31,103 bases of DNA from a virus. This document shows, one piece after another, positions 8,250 to 16,432 of the stretch. The stretch is taken from the IMG/VR virus record IMGVR_UViG_3300040801_000888, positions 1-31,103 of that record; one strand, given 5' to 3'. Position 1 is the first letter of the stretch; each line of letters opens with the position of its first letter. A model generated the notes under the pieces. It made no database searches. It saw only the letters and a list, made by a program, of their open reading frames with translations, and was not told the origin of the DNA. Made by a program: the position numbers and the translations under genes.

Positions 8250-8536
8250 CTTATTGTGTCTGTTTTTGTTCTAAGAGCCCACTTTTTTCCCGATAACAAT
8301 AAGATACTGTCTCGTTGTAAAATAAGAGTGGAGTCGTTGTTGATGTCCATCCTATTAACGATACTGTAAATCGAGTCTGTGTGAGCATTCGCGAGTTTAA
8401 CGACATTTTTAGCTATTTTTGTATTTTGAGAATATCTTGGTTCCCAGTGCGTGTACACATTTATAATCCAACATATAGCTACAGCCATAGCTCCGACTGC
8501 GCCAAATAAAATTTCTCTAGTCAATTGATTTTTCAT
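8246..8536 (-). CDS. small single-pass membrane protein
   Basis: A 96-aa protein with one transmembrane helix near the N-terminus (about residues 8-26) and a soluble tail rich in Asp-Ser/Asp-Thr steps (DSIYS, NDSTL, RDSIL, KTDTIR). It overlaps the preceding metallopeptidase-like gene by 20 bases and the following gene by 4. Its build resembles that of the 112-aa membrane protein at 11720-12058. No family recognised. It could be a virion-unrelated accessory gene acting at the host envelope. Confidence 0.55.
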   Translation of the reverse strand: MKNQLTREILFGAVGAMAVAICWIINVYTHWEPRYSQNTKIAKNVVKLANAHTDSIYSIVNRMDINNDSTLILQRDSILLLSGKKWALRTKTDTIR

Positions 8537-8897
8537 CTACATTAAAGTATTTGGTCCAACTCCAGAATTTTCTTCTATCAAGATAAGCTAAATCTCTTTC
8601 TTTACTGTTAGCTTCTTTTTCAAACACAATATTTTTATAAGCGTTTGTTGTCCTGGAATTATATCTACCTTTTCCTTTTGTAAATAAGTTCCAAACATAA
8701 TGCAGTAAATAAACCAAATAGAAAGGTATAACTAACATTTCTAATTGTTGCCTAATATGTATTTGTTCGTGATTGATAAGTGTTTTATGATTCTTATCTC
8801 TCTCGTATTCTGTAAGAATAATATATGGAAACAAAGCTATAGCTCTAACTCCAATTAAAATCATCCAGCCCGGCTTTTTAATTACTTTTCCTTTCAT
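8517..8897 (-). CDS. membrane-associated HExxH metallopeptidase-like protein of flavobacterial type
   Basis: A 126-aa protein with a zinc-peptidase-like motif HEQIH (His43, Glu44, His47), preceded by INHEQ and followed by a hydrophobic segment (about 54-71) with aromatic residues. A second conserved patch, FEKEANSKERDLAYL (92-106), could give the third ligand (Glu93 or Glu95). The pattern HExIHxRQQ ... FExEA ... D..YL..R.FWS resembles a small conserved flavobacterial protein of unknown role, as I remember it. It is not a structural protein by any visible feature and looks like an accessory gene in the fibre region. Peptidase activity is not shown by the sequence alone. Confidence 0.6.
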   Translation of the reverse strand: MKGKVIKKPGWMILIGVRAIALFPYIILTEYERDKNHKTLINHEQIHIRQQLEMLVIPFYLVYLLHYVWNLFTKGKGRYNSRTTNAYKNIVFEKEANSKERDLAYLDRRKFWSWTKYFNVDEKSID

Positions 8898-8900
8898 AGC

Positions 8901-9371
8901 TTAAAACGGACATAAATCTTTGTTAGAAATAGTTTCTGTTCCAGCATCCCAATACAATCTGCTTGTACCGTTTGAATACCATCCAGTAGGTCTTGGTGTA
9001 CAATTGCCATTGTTATCCGTATATAATCCGGTAGTGTTATTTAAAGCTGTGCTTGACCCATATGTTGATGTTAATATAGTTGTATGATTGGCGCAGTTTG
9101 AATCTGTTGCGTGATATCTTAAATTAAACTGTTCAACAATAAAAGTCGTGTTACATGAACCCCCTCCGCCACCAATTGATTCGCCGTAAAAATCAGACAT
9201 AGCTATTCCAATTGTAGGTAAGCTAAAGTCTGTAGCTGCATCAAATAAAGAGTATGCACCTGTTTCTCCAGCTTCGCTTCGAATGTCGCCTATTGATATA
9301 GGCCCTGAACTTTGAAGCTGACTAAAAACAAAACATGGAAATAATAACAACAAAAAACCGATTCTTCTCAT
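8901..9371 (-). CDS. exported tail-tip-like protein with signal peptide
   Basis: A 156-aa protein with a flavobacterial signal peptide (basic MRR, hydrophobic core, ending CFVFSQ at 13-18). Next comes a motif frequent in phage tail proteins: GPISIGDIRSEAG (23-35), then a FSLP turn, then IAMSDFYGES (56-65). A Gly run leads into a Cys-containing beta-rich domain with four cysteines, which could form disulfides outside the cytoplasm. It overlaps the S74 fibre gene by 4 bases. A signal peptide on a protein with a virion-type motif is unusual. It may be an exported protein that borrows the motif. Confidence 0.6.
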   Translation of the reverse strand: MRRIGFLLLLFPCFVFSQLQSSGPISIGDIRSEAGETGAYSLFDAATDFSLPTIGIAMSDFYGESIGGGGGSCNTTFIVEQFNLRYHATDSNCANHTTILTSTYGSSTALNNTTGLYTDNNGNCTPRPTGWYSNGTSRLYWDAGTETISNKDLCPF

Positions 9372-11245
9372 CTCAGGGCCTTTTTCATTTTATTTAATTT
9401 ATTTTCTAACTCTTCGATTCTTTCATCTTGAGCCTTAATTGCTTCAATTAATAATGGAACAATTTTATCGTAGTTCACTTGCTTATAACCAGCTGTTGAA
9501 GTTCTTACTGCCTCTGGTATTACAGCTTCAACTTCTTGAGCAATTACGCCGATGTCTTTTCCGGACTTACCGCTTATGCTTTCGGCTATTCCTTTCCACT
9601 TGTAGCTATACCCGCCTAATTGTTTAACTTTTTCAACAGGATTACGTATTGGCTTAACATTTCGTTTTAATCTTTCATCAGAAGTGGCATAAGCAGTAAC
9701 ATCCCCTCCTGCGTTTATATTTCCTTCAACACCTAATCCTCCGCTAGCTACAACTAAAGCTCCTGTATCTTTTGTGGTTGATGTAGCTATATTAGAAAAT
9801 GTTATTATATTAGAAAAAGTAATTGCTCCGCTTGCAGAGTCTGTTGCGTCACTTCTTAAAAACTGAGAAGAGGTTACACCGTCAACATCATCTGCTGACA
9901 AACCAGAGCCAGAGCCATCATTATAGTTTGTCCATATTTTGTGCCAAGCTGTCCAAGCATTAGTGCCATACTTTGTTCTAAACCAGGCCCCAGCATTACT
10001 CTGGGTTGTTGAGTTAGCATAATATGTTTGTAATTGAGTATTATTTGTTCCTGTTTGACTAGATGCTAAAACACCGTACCCATATGCTCCGCTAGGCATA
10101 TTAGAGCCTGTAGCGTTCGTCGCTAGTCTAACTGCGTTATCGGTAAATGTATCCCAATTTTCTGTACTTACATTTGAATTTTTAATTGACCTATTAAAAT
10201 CAACGCTATCAAATCCGTCAAATAAATCAGTATCAACCCCAGAACCAGAACCATCGTTTCCTAAAGTTATAACTCTGTTACCGCCTTCATACAAACGAGT
10301 CGCGTAAAGATACCCATCGTAATTTAAACGAAATGCAGCTAATGGTGTTGTCGTGCCGCCATAAAACATTCCGTTGCTACGTGTGGTTCCATTGTATCTT
10401 AGAGCTCCAACAGTAGTCGAACCAGAAGCAATTGACGTCATGCCAAAAGAAAAATTTCCGGTGAGACTACCGCCGCCTGTAAGGCCCGTGGACGCTGAAA
10501 TTGTGGTGGAAGATAATGCAAAACTGGCTGAACTTAAATTGTCTAATAAATCAGCATTTAAACCTGAACCAGCCCCATCAACAACATTTATTTGTCCTGA
10601 CAGGTCATCATAGCTCAATTGGTTATTTGCCATCGTACCGACAATATCTTCAATTTGCTCTTGAGTATAACCTGCTGGCAAAGCATCTACTTCATCTTTT
10701 AATTCGTTAATAACGCTTTGTAAGTTTGTGGTGCCTAAAGTTAAATAAGGAACAAAAGATATTTCACTGGCTTCATCTTGCCCTGCTAAACCAGTAGTTA
10801 ATTCCGTGCTTGTTGCTAAAGCGCTTAAGTCTATAACTGGATTAGTTTGATTAGGTATAGTTAATGTTAAGTTACCAGCTGCATATGAACCTCCAGTTAC
10901 AAAATCATTACCATCTGAACCACCCGCAACTAAATTACCTATTGCAACGTCTATACCTGCTAAATGTGCTTCAAGGTCACTTGTTAAAGGTGTATAATCA
11001 GTAGGTGATAAAGCTATATCAATATCAATACCGTCTGCCGCGCCCGCAAACACCTCCACCCAACTTCCGGAAGCGCGTAAGCGCAAAATGTCGTCAGTGC
11101 CAAAGTACAATGTTCCATCACCCCAAAACGCATTCGTAGGAGCTGAGGCTTGTTCTTCAAGTTTTAAAACCGCTGTTGCAGTACCTGATTGTGAATAAGC
11201 TAATGCGCCTATTATTAAAGCGCATAATGTTAATAGTTTTTTCAT
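9368..11245 (-). CDS. tail fibre with C-terminal S74 self-cleaving chaperone and N-terminal signal peptide
   Basis: A 625-aa fibre. The N-terminus (MKKLLTLCALIIGALAYSQ) is a typical flavobacterial signal peptide. The middle has repeated fibre motifs (SGLNADLLDN, GSGVDTDLFDGFDS, GSGLSADDVDG) and beta-strand-rich Ser/Thr stretches. The C-terminal 105 residues are the intramolecular chaperone of the S74 peptidase family: SDERLKRNV with the Ser522/Lys527 catalytic pair (same spacing as in MYRF), IGVIAQEVE, VNYDKIVPLLIEAI, and a terminal trimeric coiled coil (about 600-625). The chaperone drives trimer folding and then cuts itself off. The signal peptide is odd for a cytoplasmically assembled virion part, although flavobacterial chromosomes also encode exported S74 proteins. 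Confidence 0.82.
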   Translation of the reverse strand: MKKLLTLCALIIGALAYSQSGTATAVLKLEEQASAPTNAFWGDGTLYFGTDDILRLRASGSWVEVFAGAADGIDIDIALSPTDYTPLTSDLEAHLAGIDVAIGNLVAGGSDGNDFVTGGSYAAGNLTLTIPNQTNPVIDLSALATSTELTTGLAGQDEASEISFVPYLTLGTTNLQSVINELKDEVDALPAGYTQEQIEDIVGTMANNQLSYDDLSGQINVVDGAGSGLNADLLDNLSSASFALSSTTISASTGLTGGGSLTGNFSFGMTSIASGSTTVGALRYNGTTRSNGMFYGGTTTPLAAFRLNYDGYLYATRLYEGGNRVITLGNDGSGSGVDTDLFDGFDSVDFNRSIKNSNVSTENWDTFTDNAVRLATNATGSNMPSGAYGYGVLASSQTGTNNTQLQTYYANSTTQSNAGAWFRTKYGTNAWTAWHKIWTNYNDGSGSGLSADDVDGVTSSQFLRSDATDSASGAITFSNIITFSNIATSTTKDTGALVVASGGLGVEGNINAGGDVTAYATSDERLKRNVKPIRNPVEKVKQLGGYSYKWKGIAESISGKSGKDIGVIAQEVEAVIPEAVRTSTAGYKQVNYDKIVPLLIEAIKAQDERIEELENKLNKMKKALR

Positions 11246-11733
11246 TAAGTGAGTTTTACTTGTTCATTAGTTTTGAAGAATTTAGCTGTATTTGTGTGAT
11301 CACCTGGAAGCACAATTGTATTATCTAAAACAATGCCTTCTACCCAATGTGACTTATTTGTTGTATCATCTATGAAACCTGAAACATGATCTCCTACTAT
11401 TAAATTTCCAAAATTAACATTTAACTGTGTTCTTTGAACCCTCCACACGTTTCCACTTGGGTCGGTATAATACGGCGCTAATGCAGCCTCAAGATTTTCA
11501 ACATCCGCAATAACGTGATTATGAGCTCCAACCGTTTGAGCCGCCATGGACGCTAATAGCGCCTGTAAACTTATTTTTTCAGTATCAATACCAATTGAAT
11601 TATATAATCCTATATAGGCTGAATCATCATTTTCGCCTATAGTATAATCAGGTAGTTCTCCAATAGTTTGAGCCTTATTAACTATATCGTTAAAAATTCT
11701 AATTATATAATTTAATTTTTCATTGGTTGTCAT
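11245..11733 (-). CDS. putative tail/fibre protein
   Basis: A 162-aa protein with a helical N-terminal half (NYIIRIFNDIV; ALLASMAAQ) and a beta-rich C-terminal half. The bridge AHNHVIADVENLEAALAPYY resembles collar motifs of phage fibres (HNH followed by a helix). Its stop overlaps the start of the S74 fibre, and its start overlaps the upstream membrane-protein gene by 14 bases. Probably a fibre connector or adaptor. No family recognised with certainty. Confidence 0.6.
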   Translation of the reverse strand: MTTNEKLNYIIRIFNDIVNKAQTIGELPDYTIGENDDSAYIGLYNSIGIDTEKISLQALLASMAAQTVGAHNHVIADVENLEAALAPYYTDPSGNVWRVQRTQLNVNFGNLIVGDHVSGFIDDTTNKSHWVEGIVLDNTIVLPGDHTNTAKFFKTNEQVKLT

Positions 11734-12058
11734 GCTCTAATATTTTTTTTACGTCGTCAGTCAGCTTAACATTTAATCGAATAAACTGTTCCATTTGTTT
11801 TAAAACAGAATCTTGAACAGAATCTTTGTGCATTTGTTTTTTTCTCCAGTCTTGAGTATGAACTTCTTCTATCGAATCAGCTATATATTCTCCGTAAAGT
11901 TTAACCGGGTCGACTGATTTAACATGCTTTTCAGTTTCATATTTAACTTCAGGCTCTGTAAACAGTCTTTGCTCGTACTTAGCAGCCATATAGGCTAGCC
12001 CTAGTAATGTAACAAGAGATAAGCTACTAACTATATTATTTTTTAACCAGTTGTTCAT
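11720..12058 (-). CDS. small membrane-anchored coiled-coil protein
   Basis: A 112-aa protein with one N-terminal transmembrane helix (about 8-26) and a long, highly charged helical tail (about 60-110) likely to form a coiled coil. It sits inside the tail operon, between a large tail protein (ATGA overlap) and a fibre-region gene (14-base overlap), so it is made together with virion parts, yet it appears built for the membrane. No family recognised. A superinfection-exclusion or envelope role is possible but unproven. Confidence 0.58.
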   Translation of the reverse strand: MNNWLKNNIVSSLSLVTLLGLAYMAAKYEQRLFTEPEVKYETEKHVKSVDPVKLYGEYIADSIEEVHTQDWRKKQMHKDSVQDSVLKQMEQFIRLNVKLTDDVKKILEHDNQ

Positions 12059-14163
12059 GGCGTTGGCGTGCTTCCTTTTATAAAGTTATTAGGCGTTCTT
12101 ATAATTACTACATTATCAGTGTCAACTATTGGTACATCAAATGTTATGTCCTCTATTGCTCCTCCATTAACATATTCATCTATATTGCTATAGCTATTTT
12201 CGTTAATTAATAAATTAGCCGCAAGTTTTAATAAATTAGTATTTGGAACTTGCTCTAATTCTAACGGCTCAAATTTAGAATACCCTATTCCGTTTATAAA
12301 TACGTATTCAGAAGATAAAGCCACGGATAATTTTATAGCGATACTTCTTGCCATTGGTTCAAATATAAACCTTTGAACTTCGTTGAGTTTTGATTTAACA
12401 ACTACAGCTGAAGTATCAGTTATATTTGTTTCAATGTCATCTCTTATTAAATCTTCAATAGCTTCAGCCGGTACTCTAATAAAATGCTGAATATCGTATT
12501 TATGAAATATGTCTCTGTTATTAGTGTTAAAATATTTTATAGCTAAAGTGTTTTCATGTTCATCTGCTATATTGATATTTTCACTTTGATAACTAATGGT
12601 TCCAAATTCACTGTCAACAAAATTTAATACAACGTCGTACAATCCATTACCATGAGTAATCCAGTCAATATTGAAATCATAAATTTCATAGCTTAAAACA
12701 TCGTAATAAGAACGTATTGTTCTGGTCAGTGGTCTTATCCCAGAAAAAGGTATATCTGTTAATATAACTTTTCTTTTGATAGAATCAAGATAAAATATAT
12801 CTAATATCTCTCCAACGCCAGAACCTGCAATTTCTATTTTCGCTCCTATTTTAGCGAATTCAGGAAGATTTCCATTTAGATCAAATGGGTCTAATTGGTT
12901 GTCGTTAATATCGTAATAAAATCCAGAGGTGAAATAAATAATTGATTTGTTGTAGGTGTAAGATTGTACAACACCATCCATTGCGGTAAACTTATTAATG
13001 TTATCTGTCCGCTTATTTATCGTTATAGCCTCTTCTGTCCCGTCACTTTTTCTAACGACTCCTGATACACTATCCCAGGAAGATTTGAATTGAATCTTTA
13101 TTGAGTCATTATTTTGAAATAAAATCTCATTGCAATAAAGATAAGCAAAATTTCGTTCATGTGAAAGCAAATTTGCAACATTTTTAAATGTATTTATGTT
13201 GTCAATTGTTTCTCTCTTAACAAATGAAATTGAATTAGCATTTGAAATTTGAATTACATTTTTTTTATCGGTTACCGAAGTTGGGGTTTCGGTTATTGTG
13301 AATTGTTTCGTGACTACGCATCCAAGTTCGTTACTTCCATAAAGGTCTTTTATGTAAAGAGTATATGTCTGCGCAGTTAATCCATCAAACGTGGCGCTTG
13401 TTTGCCAATCAACGTTATTTATAGAATATTGCTTAACTAAGTCAGATGGCTCGTTATCTTTTATTATAGCTGAACTACCGGAGAAATCAGATATTTCTTT
13501 TATGCTGAAATTATCAGCGTTCAATGTTTCAACTTGTAGGAAACCAGATGATGGGAATTTAACCTGTTCTCCGTTAGAGTCTTCAAGTATAATCGTGTAA
13601 GCTGTGCCTCTACTTAATGTTTCCGAATAAGTTGAAGTTGGAGTTATAACATTTGAAACTCCATTTGTAATTATTTTTACAAAGTCTCTGTTTGTAGTTA
13701 TGTCTAAATTAAAATGCGTGCACTCTTGCGTGGGCGCAGTAGTTATAGAGGAGCTATTTATTCTAAGTACTGGTGACTCAACAGTGTTGTTGATTACTAT
13801 TGATTCTTGCCCAGCAACAACGTCTGTAAATATAGCGTCTTCAGTTGTCGAGTTTACCGTTAACACTGTTCCAACAAGGCTAATTAAAAATTGACCCTGT
13901 CTTGAATAATCATCGGCAAGTGTTTGTCTAAATTGATTTGCCGCATGAGTTCCGCCGCTTAAAACACCATCTCTATAATTGCTGTCTGGATATATTAAAC
14001 CTAATGCTCCAAGATCTTCTTCCGCGTCTCTGAACCTGTTTGTATATTTAAACCAGTATGTTGCAATTACATTACCAGTTCCTGATTTTAAAGTAAACTG
14101 TACAACATCATCTATTCTCGACGCTACATCAGGAAATGTTATTTGAATATTTGAGAATCCCAT
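12055..14163 (-). CDS. large tail-tip protein with Ig-like and SprB-like domains
   Basis: A 702-aa protein in the second position after the tape measure, where tail-tip or baseplate proteins lie. The N-terminal part (about 1-135) is a small beta/alpha domain; residues about 145-225 look like an immunoglobulin-like domain. Residues about 240-300 carry a SprB-type repeat: YSINNVDWQTS, then FDGLTAQTYTLYIKDLYGSN, then a Cys and KQFTIT. SprB repeats occur in large flavobacterial surface adhesins used in gliding. The C-terminal 400 residues are mixed alpha/beta and unrecognised. Start 1 base after the preceding gene's stop. A role in host recognition is plausible. Confidence 0.68.
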   Translation of the reverse strand: MGFSNIQITFPDVASRIDDVVQFTLKSGTGNVIATYWFKYTNRFRDAEEDLGALGLIYPDSNYRDGVLSGGTHAANQFRQTLADDYSRQGQFLISLVGTVLTVNSTTEDAIFTDVVAGQESIVINNTVESPVLRINSSSITTAPTQECTHFNLDITTNRDFVKIITNGVSNVITPTSTYSETLSRGTAYTIILEDSNGEQVKFPSSGFLQVETLNADNFSIKEISDFSGSSAIIKDNEPSDLVKQYSINNVDWQTSATFDGLTAQTYTLYIKDLYGSNELGCVVTKQFTITETPTSVTDKKNVIQISNANSISFVKRETIDNINTFKNVANLLSHERNFAYLYCNEILFQNNDSIKIQFKSSWDSVSGVVRKSDGTEEAITINKRTDNINKFTAMDGVVQSYTYNKSIIYFTSGFYYDINDNQLDPFDLNGNLPEFAKIGAKIEIAGSGVGEILDIFYLDSIKRKVILTDIPFSGIRPLTRTIRSYYDVLSYEIYDFNIDWITHGNGLYDVVLNFVDSEFGTISYQSENINIADEHENTLAIKYFNTNNRDIFHKYDIQHFIRVPAEAIEDLIRDDIETNITDTSAVVVKSKLNEVQRFIFEPMARSIAIKLSVALSSEYVFINGIGYSKFEPLELEQVPNTNLLKLAANLLINENSYSNIDEYVNGGAIEDITFDVPIVDTDNVVIIRTPNNFIKGSTPTP

Positions 14164-14164
14164 C

Positions 14165-16432
14165 TTATAAATCGTTATCGTTTGCTAATATAAATTCAAA
14201 CTCGTTAGTACTTAATTTTAAACTAGTTAAATAGCCTCTTTTTGTTTTTCCGTAAATATCTGTCCACTGAAATTTAAAGTAATAATTTGGAACCATTATC
14301 TTTTGACCTTCCCAATCTATTTCGCTTTTGTCTTTAATAGTCTCGATTAATTCAGGGGTGACAGCGTATTTAAAAGATACTCTAATTGGTAAAGTTCTTG
14401 GCCTTGGCAAATCTTTTATTAAAACAGGGTCGCCTTCAAATCTTAATTTATCACCAATAAAATTCATTCCAAGAGTTTTGTTAGCTTCGGAACTATTAAC
14501 ATCAAGATATTTGTTTCTGTTAACGTCTTCATCCATGCCAGCTCTTATAATCCATCCATGCCTTAAAAGCATTCTTAACGGTGTAAACAAAAAGCTTTTA
14601 AAATCTTCGTTGTAGCTTAATCCCCTTGGAGCAGATAATAAACGGTCTTCCCAACTTAACTGCAAAAAAGTACCATCGCCTTTTCTTTTTAAATCTAAAA
14701 GCCAGATATGCTCGTCTTGACTTGTATCTTCATCAGGATATAAGCTAGCTGGTTTACGTCTTATTATTTCAGAACCAATATCGTCAGCTCTAACTGAAGA
14801 AATTTTTCTGTATTTCTTTTTGTTTTTGTTTATAGGAGTTGTCCAATTTGTTTTAACATTTGGTTCATCTAATCCAAGAGTATCATTATAGTCGCCTCCT
14901 TTTTCATATCCTATTTCAAGTGAGCTAAAATAATCATCTTTAATTACTGATTCAGAATACTCAGATACTTCGCCGTCAAATAATACTTTTACTTTATTTT
15001 GATAGAAGTACTTTAAGTCTTCTATTACTATTGTTTTCTTACCGTCAATTCTTTCTATACCAAGACCAGTATTAAAAACAGCATTTAATGATTTAATAAC
15101 GTCCTCCATTGAAAGCTTCATAGACTTATATAGGTTATATTGATCTGAAAATTGCCTTATCCAAAATCCAGATATTAAACCTACTAAACCATACTTGCCG
15201 TCTTTAGTATATCCATCCTCTACTCTTCCAAAAGTGTGTGATTTAAATAGTCCACTTTCTCCTGTTGCTATAAGCGAAAGTCTATCCATTACATCGTGAA
15301 CAAAAAGAAAATCACAATTTTCACTTGGCGCTTTTTCAGACTCAGAACTAACATTTAAAGTAAATTCATTTACATTTGCAATAGCTCTTGGTTCAGCGAA
15401 AGCGTTCCCGTCTAACATAGTAAATCCTAAAACATAACCTTCATTATACGCTACTTCAGGAAAATAAAATTCTCCTTCAGCAAATAAATTCACTTTGTTA
15501 ACAGAATCAATACCTGCTAATATTTCTTTTATATCTACAGTATATTCAACCTCATATTCCGGTATCGCTAACTCACTATTATACACGTATTTCATTAAAA
15601 CCAGTTTTACAGGTCTTACGCCATATCTGGCTTCATTCATAAAAAAATCAGCGTTAACTCTATATGAAACTTTTACTTTTAAAACAGTATCAACATCAAC
15701 GTTTGGGTCTGTTGAATCAACAAAAAACATTTTAGAAGCTGGGTCAGCGTTTGGGTCAGCAGTGTCTGGTGTAGATATTCTGTCGTTAGTATCTGTCAAC
15801 ATTTCTAAAACTGGCGCCTGAACATTGTTTTCAGCTATAACCATTTGTTGATATTCACCATTACTTCTGGACCAATAATTAGGTGGCCCTTCATCATGCT
15901 GATCGTCTATTTTAACGTTCATTCTTGTTGCAGTAGCAAGCAGAACACCTTTTATTTGTGTCTTATCAGTTACAAGCGTAGGAATTACGTTTCCTTCAAT
16001 GTCCGTCCTTCTTTCAAGTTCAAAGTCATCATCTTTTCTAGTCTTAATTAATTCTTCCAGCTGATTAGAATTAAACCTTACAGTTAATATACCTTCAGCA
16101 TCTTTGTAAGTAGAATAATCAACTATTCCCGTAAATTCTAAGCTCCATTGAACTGTTCCGTTTATGTCTCTAAGTTCGTAGCGTCTTAATTGAAGATTAG
16201 AGTTTAATCCTAAGGCTTTAAAGTCGTTTATTATGTATTCTCTAGCTGCCTTAAAAAATCCAAGCTCACCACTAAATGAAGTAAGTATACCGTGATAATC
16301 CCTATGCCTCGTATATTCTATCTGATCTTCAGCCCAACCAAGTGGCTCATAAGGCAATAGCAAGTCAGATGCAATACTTGAAGATAAAGCATATCTCACA
16401 TAATTTGTTGGCTGTAAATTAGTATCTATCAT
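14165..16432 (-). CDS. large tail-tip / baseplate hub candidate
   Basis: A 755-aa protein starting directly after the tape measure stop, the usual position of the distal tail or baseplate hub protein. The N-terminal 130 residues (EYTRHRDYHGI, FFKAAREYIINDF, LEFTGIVDYSTY) look like a compact beta domain. The central region is beta-rich with several acidic loops, and the C-terminus (IMVPNYYFKFQWTDIYGKTK, then STNEFEFILAN) again forms strands. I do not recognise a named family; similar large proteins follow the tape measure in other Bacteroidetes siphophages. No signal peptide or enzyme motif is visible. Confidence 0.65.
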   Translation of the reverse strand: MIDTNLQPTNYVRYALSSSIASDLLLPYEPLGWAEDQIEYTRHRDYHGILTSFSGELGFFKAAREYIINDFKALGLNSNLQLRRYELRDINGTVQWSLEFTGIVDYSTYKDAEGILTVRFNSNQLEELIKTRKDDDFELERRTDIEGNVIPTLVTDKTQIKGVLLATATRMNVKIDDQHDEGPPNYWSRSNGEYQQMVIAENNVQAPVLEMLTDTNDRISTPDTADPNADPASKMFFVDSTDPNVDVDTVLKVKVSYRVNADFFMNEARYGVRPVKLVLMKYVYNSELAIPEYEVEYTVDIKEILAGIDSVNKVNLFAEGEFYFPEVAYNEGYVLGFTMLDGNAFAEPRAIANVNEFTLNVSSESEKAPSENCDFLFVHDVMDRLSLIATGESGLFKSHTFGRVEDGYTKDGKYGLVGLISGFWIRQFSDQYNLYKSMKLSMEDVIKSLNAVFNTGLGIERIDGKKTIVIEDLKYFYQNKVKVLFDGEVSEYSESVIKDDYFSSLEIGYEKGGDYNDTLGLDEPNVKTNWTTPINKNKKKYRKISSVRADDIGSEIIRRKPASLYPDEDTSQDEHIWLLDLKRKGDGTFLQLSWEDRLLSAPRGLSYNEDFKSFLFTPLRMLLRHGWIIRAGMDEDVNRNKYLDVNSSEANKTLGMNFIGDKLRFEGDPVLIKDLPRPRTLPIRVSFKYAVTPELIETIKDKSEIDWEGQKIMVPNYYFKFQWTDIYGKTKRGYLTSLKLSTNEFEFILANDNDL

